64,000 nucleotides of DNA from NCBI GenBank assembly GCA_023266355.1, contig JAHFQM010000003.1:186001-250000 (forward strand), read 5' to 3'. Position numbers and translations under genes: made by a program. The stretch comes from Aquabacterium sp. (GTDB lineage: Bacteria > Pseudomonadota > Gammaproteobacteria > Burkholderiales > Burkholderiaceae_C). Positions within the stretch are counted from its first letter, which is position 1. The number at the start of each line of letters is the position of its first letter. Shown one piece after another: positions 1 through 8,700 of this stretch. The notes under the pieces are model-generated. The model made no database searches and was not told where the DNA came from. It saw nothing but the letters and a program-made list of their open reading frames with translations.

Positions 1-71
1 ACATGCAGGACATGGCCGAGATCATGCGCAGCGAATGCGCGCAACTGCCGGGCATCGAGTGGCTGGCTTGA
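1..71 (+). CDS. 3' end of an unidentified CDS (partial)
   Basis: An open frame enters from the left edge and stops at the TGA at 69-71. Its last 22 residues contain MQDMAEIMRSE and end in GIEWLA. This is too little to assign a family. It lies 31 bp upstream of the esterase on the same strand, so the two may be co-transcribed. Confidence 0.5.
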   Translation, partial: MQDMAEIMRSECAQLPGIEWLA

Positions 72-102
72 GGCTCACCCTGACTTCGGCGAAGATGGGC
101 GC

Positions 103-816
103 ATGAACCTCCAGATCCAGGAACTCGCCACCGGCCCCACGCCGACCGCCAGCCTCATCGTCCTGCACGGCCTGGGTGCCGATGGCAGCGACTTCGTGCC
201 CTTCTGCCAGGAGCTCGACCTCAGCGGTGCGCCCGGCCTCGGTGCAGACGGCGGCCTGCGCTTCGTGCTGCCCAGCGCCCCGGTGATGCCGGTGAGCCTG
301 AACGGCGGATACGAGATGCCGGCCTGGTACGACATCCTGCCCGTGCCGCACAGTGACACCTCGGGCCGCAACGGCCCTCGCCGCGAAGACGAAGCCACGC
401 TGCGCCGTGCGCAAGGCTGGATCGACGGCCTGGTCCAGCGCGAGATCGACCGCGGCATCCCCAGCGACCGCATCGTGCTCATGGGCTTCTCGCAGGGCTG
501 CGCCATGACGCTGATGGCCGGCCTGCGCAGCCCACACCGACTGGCGGGCCTGATCGCGCTGTCAGGCTACCTGCCCCTGCTCGACACCACCGAGGCCGAG
601 CGCCACCCGGCCAACCAGCACACGCCCATCTTCATGGCCCATGGCGACCATGACGGCGTGGTCGTGCCCACGCGCGGCGCGGCGGCACGCGAGCACCTGC
701 GCAGCCTGGGCTACACCGTGGACTGGCACACCTACCCCATCGAGCACAGCCTGTGCATGGAAGAGGTGGAGGACATCGCGGCGTGGTTGGTGGGGCGCTG
801 GCACACCGGGCCGTGA
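103..816 (+). CDS. Carboxylesterase/phospholipase family alpha/beta-hydrolase
   Basis: A 237-residue cytosolic serine hydrolase of the Abhydrolase_2 (EstB/acyl-protein thioesterase) family, a normal length for the group. The N-terminal LIVLHGLGADG strand-loop supplies the oxyanion hole. The nucleophile elbow is GFSQG with Ser130, the acid is in HGDHDG (Asp182 or Asp184), and the catalytic His is His215 in the EHSL segment near the C-terminus. No signal peptide is visible. The family hydrolyses short acyl esters, lysophospholipids or acyl-thioesters; the natural substrate cannot be read from sequence. It converges with the T6SS immunity gene that follows and seems unrelated to it. Confidence 0.9.
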   Translation: MNLQIQELATGPTPTASLIVLHGLGADGSDFVPFCQELDLSGAPGLGADGGLRFVLPSAPVMPVSLNGGYEMPAWYDILPVPHSDTSGRNGPRREDEATLRRAQGWIDGLVQREIDRGIPSDRIVLMGFSQGCAMTLMAGLRSPHRLAGLIALSGYLPLLDTTEAERHPANQHTPIFMAHGDHDGVVVPTRGAAAREHLRSLGYTVDWHTYPIEHSLCMEEVEDIAAWLVGRWHTGP

Positions 817-853
817 CCTGCGAGGCCAGCGGCTAAGGCCGACCCGACGCGCT

Positions 854-1882
854 TCACTTCACCACCCGCAGGCGCACGCTCGCCATCAACCGATCCCACA
901 GGGCCACGGCTTCTTCGTCGCTCAGGCCCGAGGCCACAGACCCGGCCTGATCACGCTCGACCCCGGTGAACAAGGCCGCGTCCCATGAGGGGTTGCGGTG
1001 GTCGAAACGCTTGCCTGCGTATTCGAACTGGAACTCGTGCCAGTGGCCCGGCGTGTCGCTCAGGGGACGACGGAACAGGGCTTCACTGCCATCGCCTTGC
1101 TGCACTTTGCGCTTGCCTTCGCGCAGGGTTTTGATCTTGGCAAACGCTGTGGCCAGCTCGGGCACCATCAGGGCCGCCCGGCGGGCTTCTGAGCGACGCG
1201 CTTCGAAGCTGTCGCCCTGCTGCGCGTCTTTGTTGGTGGAGATAGAGAAGCTCGTGTCGGGCAACTCGGGGAAGCGCACGCCGATGCCAAAAATTTCCTG
1301 GAACTTGCCGGTGTCGTCGGCGATGAAGCCCACGTCGAGGCAAACGCCTGGTTCTTGGGGGACCTCGGCGGGGTCGCGGGCGCGGAGGTGGGTGGCGATG
1401 TAGGACACCTCTGCAATTTCCTTTTCGACGCTTCGTCCCTCACTTGGTGCCGTTGCCGTTTTGTAAATGTATGCCCCTGGAGGAACATTCAAGTACGCCC
1501 AAATTTGCATGCTTCTCGTTGCCCATCTCGTATCTCTGAATTGCAGCACTCGACTCCCTTGAGTAGGGCCATCGGTAACTTGTCGAAGCAAAGATCCACC
1601 TTCTTCTCTATGTTTGACCGCATCAAGCTCCGCGAGCTTTTGCGCAACAGTCGCCTTTAGATTTTTCTCTCCGCCATTCACCGCAAGGATCTCCCCTCCA
1701 AAAGACTGCGGCCCAGAAACAACTTTCGCGCTCTCTGGCACATCCATCACAAACCGCCCAAAGCACACGGGCTTGGTCTTCTCAAACAGTTTGTCGATGC
1801 GGGGCTGGTTCATGTTGCGGGCCTCGGTTTGGCAAGAAAGGCAGGTCAGAGCGAGCAGAAGAATGACAAACAGTCGGCTCAT
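854..1882 (-). CDS. Tli4-like T6SS lipase immunity lipoprotein (copy distal to vgrG)
   Basis: A 342-residue lipoprotein. I place the start at the ATG at 1882, not at in-frame codons upstream, because it opens a lipoprotein signal peptide (MSRLFVILLLALTC with lipobox LSC) and has GGAAGA about 8 nt upstream. Segments such as KPVCFGRFVMDVPESA near the N-terminus and GLSDEEAVALWDRLMASV at the C-terminus have the layout of Tli4 N- and C-terminal immunity domains. Tli4 proteins sit in the periplasm and block phospholipase effectors of the type VI secretion system. It closes a minus-strand array that begins with vgrG and the lipase. Its sequence differs clearly from the copy at 3030-4073, so it may neutralise a different lipase. 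Confidence 0.7.
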   Translation of the reverse strand: MSRLFVILLLALTCLSCQTEARNMNQPRIDKLFEKTKPVCFGRFVMDVPESAKVVSGPQSFGGEILAVNGGEKNLKATVAQKLAELDAVKHREEGGSLLRQVTDGPTQGSRVLQFRDTRWATRSMQIWAYLNVPPGAYIYKTATAPSEGRSVEKEIAEVSYIATHLRARDPAEVPQEPGVCLDVGFIADDTGKFQEIFGIGVRFPELPDTSFSISTNKDAQQGDSFEARRSEARRAALMVPELATAFAKIKTLREGKRKVQQGDGSEALFRRPLSDTPGHWHEFQFEYAGKRFDHRNPSWDAALFTGVERDQAGSVASGLSDEEAVALWDRLMASVRLRVVK

Positions 1883-2112
1883 GTGTAGGTCTTCCAAGCA
1901 AAGGCGTGCAGTGCGATTTTGCAAATGGCGTGCAGCGTCGACGCCTGCACACCGTTGTGTTTGAAGCTGTCTTGATGCTCATACCCGGTTTGCTGATAGG
2001 AGATCTTGACCTTGCCTTGCAGCACGGGTCTTGGACGGTCACGGTGTTATGCGTTTGGACGTCTTGCCTCGCATCGCTCAACCGCCAGCTCGGCCGTAGG
2101 GCCCATGCCTAC

Positions 2113-2685
2113 TCAAGGAGCCGATGCAGCAGCGGGCGGCGCTGGTTCGTCAATGAACTCGATGCTTTGCAAGAACTTCAGCACGTAGGACAGCGCATTG
2201 TCTTTAGGCCAGGCTTCGTAATACAGGGTCTCGACCTTGCCGCAAAGGGCTTTGGGGCCATGCACGAGACAAAAAAACAATTGGCGCGTGCGCTTGTCCC
2301 AGTCCACTGCCGTGGTGGTCACGGCAACACCTGCGCCGTCCCAGTTTTTCCCTCTCAAGAGTAGGTACTGAGGGTATGACATGTCCTTGCGGTCAATCGA
2401 CGGGGGCGCGCTCCACTGTCCATAGCCGCTACGCGTTCGACTGGTGTAGATATCCAGTACCTCTTCGGTCGTATCTTCGCAGGTGAATCGAATCCAAGTC
2501 TCCGCGACTCGTTTGGTTTTGCCTGGGATGAGCTTGCCTATGTAGCTGAAGCTGTGTACAGAACTTTCATTGTCTATCGAGCTTCTTCCGTAGTGGCGGT
2601 CGGTGAACTTGAACGCACAGGCGTCCAGCGTGACCTCTTGCAGACGCTCATGCTGACCCGCCATGGCCACCCCACCAAAAGCCAT
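2113..2685 (-). CDS. Hypothetical exported protein of the T6SS cargo island, signal peptide out of frame
   Basis: About 190 residues, no recognised family. The mature part has several cysteines and aromatic residues (FKFTDRHYGR, WIRFTCEDTTEEV, LFFCLVHGPKALCGK) and ends in a Pro/Ala-rich tail, as expected of a small periplasmic protein. It lies between two Tli4-like immunity genes. The open frame here begins MAFGGVAMAGQ, which is only the second half of a signal peptide and has no ribosome binding site. A well-placed start with AAGGAGA lies at 2716, one base out of frame (see 2680-2716). It is therefore either a frameshifted gene or a real internal start. An immunity or accessory role is inferred from position alone. 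Confidence 0.5.
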   Translation of the reverse strand: MAFGGVAMAGQHERLQEVTLDACAFKFTDRHYGRSSIDNESSVHSFSYIGKLIPGKTKRVAETWIRFTCEDTTEEVLDIYTSRTRSGYGQWSAPPSIDRKDMSYPQYLLLRGKNWDGAGVAVTTTAVDWDKRTRQLFFCLVHGPKALCGKVETLYYEAWPKDNALSYVLKFLQSIEFIDEPAPPAAASAP

Positions 2686-2716
2686 GGGCCAGCATCGTCA
2701 GGTACATGCGCTTCAT
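2680..2716 (-). other. Apparent one-base frameshift within a signal peptide
   Basis: From the ATG at 2716 (AAGGAGA at 2722-2728, ATGA overlap with the preceding frame) ten codons read MKRMYLTMLA. One base must then be skipped to enter the frame of the downstream 190-residue protein (MAFGGVAMAGQ). Joined, these give a textbook Sec signal peptide with an AMA cleavage site. Without the skip, translation stops after about 22 codons. It may be a sequencing error or a true inactivating mutation. Confidence 0.65.
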
Positions 2717-2922
2717 CTCGGTCTCCTTGGTACAAATCCTTCAGGCTGCATCAGCACTTTGCAATCGCCGGATTTGAATGCAGGTCGGTCATCCAGCACC
2801 ACCAATGCGTTGCTGTAACTCTGAAACCGCGCCACGATGCCATTGACTTTGTTGATGCTAGATGGGTCGCTGCGCGGGCTGCCTGAGTCCAGGCCCAGTA
2901 AGTAGTCGCACTGTGCGTTGCT
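2713..2922 (-). pseudogene. 3' fragment of an unidentified gene (5' end lost)
   Basis: A 69-codon frame opens just after a TGA and ends at the TGA at 2713-2715, which overlaps the next ATG as ATGA. It reads like real protein (QCDYLLGLDSGS, INKVNGIVARFQSYSNAL, DDRPAFKSGDCKVLMQPEGF). There is no start codon with a ribosome binding site, and upstream the DNA switches to a copy of the beginning of the Tli4-like gene. This is best read as the tail of a cargo-island gene whose front was lost by recombination. The coupled stop/start suggests it once shared an operon with the 190-residue protein. Family unknown. Confidence 0.55.
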
Positions 2923-2935
2923 TCAATCGACTTGG

Positions 2936-2970
2936 TTTGCAGCAGCCAGCGCCTTCTGCGTTCATTCATG
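2936..2970 (-). repeat. 35-bp direct repeat, remnant copy
   Basis: Identical over 35 bp to 4040-4074. It encodes the first residues of the Tli4-like lipoprotein (MNERRRRWLLQ) and its start codon (ATG at 2969). After the repeat the frame runs into unrelated sequence, so this is a broken second copy of the gene start. Confidence 0.9.
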
Positions 2971-3029
2971 TCCATGGACGATCCAAATGGCGCTGGCCTG
3001 GCAGCGACCAGGGCACACAGGCAGCATGC

Positions 3030-4073
3030 TCAAACCGCGCCAGACCTCACCTTGAACGACTGGAGGATGGCATCCCAGAATGCCACGGCTTCTTCGTCGT
3101 TCTTGAAGGCCGCATCACCCACATGCCCGTGGTCATCAAGGATGTTGGTGGTGCTCATTTCAAAGGTCAAACTGGTTTCTGTGGCCGAATTTGCCACGCC
3201 GACGGTTTCGAGCTGGAAGTGATAGGCCCGCTTGCCTTCGGCGCTGACGCGCAGCAACATTTCTTGTGCGGTCTGCTGCCCGAGCGGCACTTCACGCTTG
3301 CGCAGCACGCTGGTGCCGCTGACCAAATTCATCAAAGCGGACAGTCCTGCAGGTATCCGACTGAACAAGGTGTCGGAGGAAGGCTTGCCCACTTGCCAAC
3401 TCTCAACAGTCAAACCAACACGGGGCAAGCTCGCAAAGGTCACCCACAGGCGATATGCCTCTTCAGCCACCGGCTTGGAGCCCGTGAGCATGCCACCCCG
3501 GATGCAGAAACCCGCTTGTTGAGGAATGGCGCTAGGGTCTCGCCCGATCAAGGCTTGCTGAACTTTCTCTGCCCAGGCTTTGCCTTGGGCATGTTTGTCC
3601 ATGAACAGCTCTGTGGATATCTTAAAAACCCGGAGCGGCATCTTCGTGACCAAGTACGCATCTTGACGCGTGTCGTCACTGGAATACCTGTCTTGCAACC
3701 CATAGACAACCCCTGCGCCTCCGCTCAGGAACTCTCGGCTCAGATACAAATCACCAATCGTTTTGCCCTTCCGTACATTGGGCAAGCGTTTCAACTCTTG
3801 CTCCCGTTGCTCCATCAGAAATGCGACTTGATCGGGCCTGATGCTGGGTAACAGTTTGATGTCGTCTCCATCCAGTTTGTAGGTATCAGTTACCGTTGCA
3901 TCGAGCGGCAAGCTCAAGAGGTGACGACCAAAACAATGTGTTTGCCAGTTGCGTGTGTCCATGGGTGGGCTGCCTTTTGGGGTGAGTGCATGGCTGCATC
4001 CGCTCATGCCCAGCAGGGCGCCTGCGGTGCCCAGGCTGCTTTGCAGCAGCCAGCGCCTTCTGCGTTCATTCAT
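3030..4073 (-). CDS. Tli4-like T6SS lipase immunity lipoprotein (lipase-coupled copy)
   Basis: 347 residues. The start at 4073 overlaps the end of the lipase gene by 8 bp, typical of translational coupling between an effector and its immunity protein. The N-terminus MNERRRRWLLQ followed by a hydrophobic stretch and lipobox GMSGC marks a lipoprotein, with a twin-arginine-like basic start. The body carries Tli4-type features: HCFGRHLLSLPLDA near the N-terminus and the C-terminal NDEEAVAFWDAILQSF, which matches GLSDEEAVALWDRLMASV of the other copy. Known Tli4 proteins bind periplasmic Tle phospholipases; by position this one should protect against the lipase encoded immediately upstream. Family call fairly secure, partner inferred from coupling. 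Confidence 0.75.
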   Translation of the reverse strand: MNERRRRWLLQSSLGTAGALLGMSGCSHALTPKGSPPMDTRNWQTHCFGRHLLSLPLDATVTDTYKLDGDDIKLLPSIRPDQVAFLMEQREQELKRLPNVRKGKTIGDLYLSREFLSGGAGVVYGLQDRYSSDDTRQDAYLVTKMPLRVFKISTELFMDKHAQGKAWAEKVQQALIGRDPSAIPQQAGFCIRGGMLTGSKPVAEEAYRLWVTFASLPRVGLTVESWQVGKPSSDTLFSRIPAGLSALMNLVSGTSVLRKREVPLGQQTAQEMLLRVSAEGKRAYHFQLETVGVANSATETSLTFEMSTTNILDDHGHVGDAAFKNDEEAVAFWDAILQSFKVRSGAV

Positions 4074-4074
4074 G
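4040..4074 (-). repeat. 35-bp direct repeat, intact copy
   Basis: The start region of the intact Tli4-like gene, identical to 2936-2970. Recombination between such copies would delete or duplicate the immunity gene between them. Confidence 0.9.
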
Positions 4075-5748
4075 CCAAGTCGCTTTCTGTGCCGCTTTGG
4101 CAATGCCGTACAAGGTGGCAAAGCGGGCGCGTGGGTCGTTGTAGCTGGATTGGTGGTCGTAACCTTTTTTGTCTTTGTTGCGGGCGGCTTCTTTGCCCTC
4201 AGGCTGCTGCCGGCCATGCACGAAGGAGCCCTCCACCCCGGCAAGCCCAGGCGCTGAGCCCGAGGACATGGGCACGGTGCCATCACCCGGCACATCGGGC
4301 GGAGCAATGCTGGCGCTCAGCCCGTTGGTGAAGCTCACTTCGCCATTTTGATCATCACTCTGCATTTGCAGCACACGTGCATCGGGTGGCGCGGCACCGT
4401 CCATCACCCAGACCACTTCGCCCCAGCATTTGCGGGCTTTGTCTGCGCCAAAGTGGGCGTAGGTGGGATGGAAATAGCTATCCTTGATTTCTTCGTGGAA
4501 TTCCTGCACCACCTCTATTCGCCGCGCAAACTTACCCCTCAGGGTGCGATCAACAGCATCGGTGGTTTGCTTGCCATCGTCCTTTTGCTTCTTCTGCATA
4601 TCCAACATGCCCTCGCTCTGCTTCGGCAACAAGCCATACCACTGGTCGGACATGTATATCTCTGTGTAGGGGTCGCCCGTCTGAGGCAGGGCCAGCGGCA
4701 GCATGGCATCTGGCGTGTTGGCTGGGGTGTTGACTCCACGCACTTTCAACCACGCTTTGCCGCCGTTGTAGTCTGCTGTGGGCAGCAACTCCAGGCCGCC
4801 AGGGGCATGGGCCAGCACCGCCGTCACTTCAGCCGCATTGCGACCCAAGATGACCTGCTCGGCCCCTTCAAAGCCTGCCCGCATTCGTTTGTAACTGGCC
4901 GGTGCCCCCGTAGCCGGCTGCACACCGTGCACCACGCCCAGCACATCGGGGCAGTGGTGAATCTGCGTGAGCGCCCGCGCCACCAAGCCCCCCATGGAGT
5001 GGGTGACCACCACCACCTTCTGTGCTGCGCCTTTGTAGCTGGGCAGCACTTGGGTACGGATGAAGTCGGCCACGGCCTGGCCTGAGTCCTTGTTCGATTG
5101 CAGCCAGTTGTAGCCGCAGCCCCATACGTCAAAGTGGTAATGCGCCAGGTGCTTGATGTCACCCAGGCTCAAGGCGGCATTGCCCTGGGTGTCGCCCCAA
5201 TCGGCAGGCGGGGTCTGGGCTTCGTCTTGCCACAGGTCGAGCAGCTTGCCCATCTCCATGGTGTCGTTGAGGTGCTTTTGCAGCCACGCCATCACGGGTT
5301 GGTAGGACGAGCGCATCACGCCGCCCCAGCCCCGTTGGCGGCACACAGCTTCGCTCAGGCCGCTTTCACCAGGGTCGATGGGGCCGCGGTCGTCCACCGT
5401 GACCGCGTTGGGGGTGAGTTCCCTCTGGCGTGCGCTGGCTTTTTTAAAGAGGTAGGTGAACAACTGCCCTATGGCGTCCAGGATGGGCTCGAGGCCGTCC
5501 ATGTTGGGTGGGCGCCAAACGGCTTTGCCGTCTTCTGATGCCTTCAAATTCGTGCCCATGATGCCCGGTATGAAGATGACCGGGATGACGTGCGGGGGCG
5601 GCACCCAAACATTTTTGATGCGCTGGTCTTGTGCATCGGTCAGTGTGACTTGGGCGGTGGGGATGCCGGTATGGGGGTCCGGTTGTGCATGGTGGTGCGC
5701 CTCGTTGGGCGCAGCTTCTGAAACTGAGGAGGAAGTGGTGGTGCTCAT
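4066..5748 (-). CDS. T6SS lipase effector (Tle-type, LCAT-like alpha/beta-hydrolase)
   Basis: 560 residues from the ATG at 5748, 18 bp after the vgrG stop; a TTG five codons upstream is less likely. The fold signature is that of lecithin:cholesterol acyltransferase-like lipases: VIFIPGIMGTNL near residue 65, nucleophile elbow THSMGG with Ser251, the acid in GDGTVP (Asp489) and His532 in YDHQSSYND. There is no signal peptide, as expected for cargo carried on a VgrG spike. T6SS lipases of this kind attack membrane phospholipids of neighbouring cells from the periplasm. The gene sits between vgrG and a coupled Tli4-like immunity gene. I assign it to the Tle superfamily but cannot fix the numbered family. 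Confidence 0.8.
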   Translation of the reverse strand: MSTTTSSSVSEAAPNEAHHHAQPDPHTGIPTAQVTLTDAQDQRIKNVWVPPPHVIPVIFIPGIMGTNLKASEDGKAVWRPPNMDGLEPILDAIGQLFTYLFKKASARQRELTPNAVTVDDRGPIDPGESGLSEAVCRQRGWGGVMRSSYQPVMAWLQKHLNDTMEMGKLLDLWQDEAQTPPADWGDTQGNAALSLGDIKHLAHYHFDVWGCGYNWLQSNKDSGQAVADFIRTQVLPSYKGAAQKVVVVTHSMGGLVARALTQIHHCPDVLGVVHGVQPATGAPASYKRMRAGFEGAEQVILGRNAAEVTAVLAHAPGGLELLPTADYNGGKAWLKVRGVNTPANTPDAMLPLALPQTGDPYTEIYMSDQWYGLLPKQSEGMLDMQKKQKDDGKQTTDAVDRTLRGKFARRIEVVQEFHEEIKDSYFHPTYAHFGADKARKCWGEVVWVMDGAAPPDARVLQMQSDDQNGEVSFTNGLSASIAPPDVPGDGTVPMSSGSAPGLAGVEGSFVHGRQQPEGKEAARNKDKKGYDHQSSYNDPRARFATLYGIAKAAQKATWHE

Positions 5749-5766
5749 GGCAGAAGGTCGCAAGGG

Positions 5767-8700
5767 TCAACTGCGGGGAGTGCGTTTGCCCAGCACGCGC
5801 AGCGCCAAGGTTTCCATGAGTTGGCTTTTCTGCATCGGCAGGCGGCCTTGCGCGTCGGTGGTCAGTCGCAGAACGGTGCTGTCAGCGCGGGTCACATCAA
5901 CCAGCATGTAGGGCATGGGGTCGCCCGTTTTGGGGTTGCGCACCACATAGGCATCGTCAAAACGCGAGGGGCCAGGCATGGCGTTCATGGCCTGGGCCAG
6001 CGTCCCCGGCCCCACCATGCTCTTGCTCCCCGCCCTCACCGTGATCTTGCCCGGGCACTGCACCGTGAGCTGACCGCCTTCCAGCGTGATGCCCGCGCCG
6101 CCGCTTGTGGCCAGCACCACGCGCTTGGCCGCGGCGACGTGGACCACGCCCTGGGCGGTTTTGATCTCCAGCGTCTGCTGGGCCGCCACCTGCGCAGGGC
6201 CGTTCTGGGCTTGCAGGTCGATGGCACCTTGCGCGGCAATCAGGGTCAGGCCTTTGCCTGCTGCAGACTGGCCCGAGGCATCAGCCCCGCCCGGCTGCAT
6301 GGCCCCGGCCAGCACGCCGATGGCCTGGCCCGTGTGGACGCGCGCCTGGCCGCCCACAGCCCAGTGGCTGTCCTGGCCGCTGGCCACGGTGGTGGCGCCC
6401 TGGCTGCTGAGGTGCACGTCTTGCCCGGCCGTGAGGCCCACGCCGGCTTGGCCCACCAGGGCGATGTGCGGCGCGGCCAGGTGCGGCACGGTGGCATCGC
6501 CCGATGAAGCGCCGGCCGCCGTGGATTGGGCAGCCATGTTGCGCGCTTGCGCGTCTTGCACCGCATCGTTCAGGCTGCGGGTGCTGACGCTGCCACGCAG
6601 GCTCAGCGCCAGGTCGCTGCTGGCCTGCACGCCGCTGGCCAGGCCCACGGTCTGGTGGGTGCTGGCGGCCTGGTGGAAGGCCTGGGTGAGTTGCTGCATC
6701 TGCCGCGCCAGGGCGATGCCAGCGGCGTTGTCGCCCGCGGGTTCGGGTGAGATGCCAAGGCCGGAGCCTCCCGCTTGGCGCAGGCTGTAGGTGCTCAGCA
6801 GCAGGCCGCGGGCCGCGCGCAGGCCACCCCAGGCGTCGGTGCGCAACTCCAGGCCCTGGCCGCGCAGGCTGCCGCGGTGGTTATCGGCCTGGTGCAGCAG
6901 GTGGCCCATCTCCAGCCAGGTCTGGGCCTGGGTCGTGTGCAGGCGGGCGCGCAGTTGCTGCGGGGTGTCGTCGAGCACCAGCTGGTTGTGGCCACTGCCG
7001 CCGAACGCCTGGCTCTTGATGCCACTCAGCGCCGCGGCGTTGGCTTGGCCGGGGTTGCCCTCGGTGGCCGCACCAGGCGCGGCGCCGTGCCAGGCGGGGC
7101 TGTGGCCACCCGCGCCTTCGCCGATGAGGTTCATCTGGCTGGCGGGCGTGTGGTCGCTGGATTGGGTCAGGGCCGCCGAGACCTCTGCCGCACCTGCTGC
7201 GCCTGGCGCACCGCCAGCATCGGCCCCATCGGGCGTGAGCCCGCCAGGCGTGGGCGCAATGCCCGATTCGCCCTGGCCGTTGTAGAGGCTGGCGATGACC
7301 ACCGGTCGGTCGATGTCGTTGCCCAGGAAGCCGACCAGCACTTCCTGCCCGATGCGGGGGATGAACTGGTGGCCCATGGCCGCGCCGGCCAGGCGTTGCT
7401 GCACGCGCAACCAGCAGCTGTCGAGGGCCTCGGCGCCCTTTGGGAGTTCGCTCTGCCAGCCACCCTGCCAATGGAAACGCACGCGCACGCGGCCCATGGC
7501 GTCGGTGTGGATGTCGTCGGCGCCAGTGGGACTGAGCCGCCCCTGGGGGCCGACGACGATGGCGGTCTGGGGGCCTGCGGCCGTGGGGCGGGGGCGCAGG
7601 CGTTGGCCGGTGCCGTCTTGCAGGGCTGGGCGCCAGGGCTGGGCGCGCGGCGCGGCTTCGAAGGCACAGGCGTGGCCGGTGCGCGCGGCCAGGGGCTGGA
7701 GTTCGCTGCTGTGGGCGCCGGCATCGGTGTCGTTGGCGGCATCCGCAAAGGCGATGTGATCGCTGTGATCCTTGGGGTCGGCATGGTCGCCACGCGCGGC
7801 CTTGGGCAAGGTGTTGACGCCGATCACGTGCACGCGGGTGACGAAGAGCTCGGGGATGTCGCCATGCGCGCCTGACACGCCACCGAACAACCCCCCGTCG
7901 GTCGCCACGGCCACCCAGGTGCCGGCGCGCAGGGTGCGCACGTTGCCGCGGCCCATCCAGCGCAGGGTGCGCGCTTCTTCGGCTTGTTGCAGCAAGGTCG
8001 CGGCGAAGCGGGCTTCGTCGGGCGTGCCGAACAGGTAGCCGCTGGTCGGGTCGTACTGGGCCAGCCAGGGGGTGAGTTGGGCCACGCCCTGGTCGCCCTC
8101 AGGGCCCCAGTCAGGGCGGGATGGCACCTCGGCCGCGATGGCCGCATGGGCCTTGCGGTCCCAGCCCAGCACGGTGTGGGCGGTGGGGCCCAGGCGGCGT
8201 TCGTGGCCCAGGGCGTGGATGCTGTCTTGCGAGGCCTGGCTGTCCTGGCCCGGGCTGGCGTGGAAGCGGATGCCTGCGCCAGCCAAGCCGATGCCCGCAC
8301 CCCATCCGCCCGCGCTGGTCGGGTCCTGGGGCTGGGCCTGGCTGTGCACGAAGAAGACGAGGCCATGGCCGGCCGGGGCGCCGTCGCTTTCTTCCACGCG
8401 CCAGGCCACGCCCTCTTCGGCCATCAGGCGTTGGAGGAAATCAAGGTCGCTTTCGCGGTGCTGCACGCAGTAGGCACGCTGGCCGCCGTTGCGGGCGAAC
8501 AGGCCTTGGGCCACGTGCTCGGCCACGCCTTCGTCCCAGCGCCAGACGGCCAGATCCGGGTGCTGCGAGAGCACGTCGTCCACGATGTCGATGAGGCTGC
8601 GGTCCTGCCAGATGCGGCTGTTCAGGGTGTGGGCCAGCAGCGCGACCCAGGGTTGCACCGTGAGCGCCTTGCGGGCGAAGCCGCCGTCGGCGTGCAGGGC

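Noticed and set aside
2751..2975. A 74-codon minus-strand frame beginning MDMNERRRRWLLQ as a real small lipoprotein
   Set aside because: Only its first 11 residues match the Tli4-like lipoprotein; the remainder has no lipobox and is out of frame with the more protein-like fragment at 2713-2922. Treated as a chimeric remnant.
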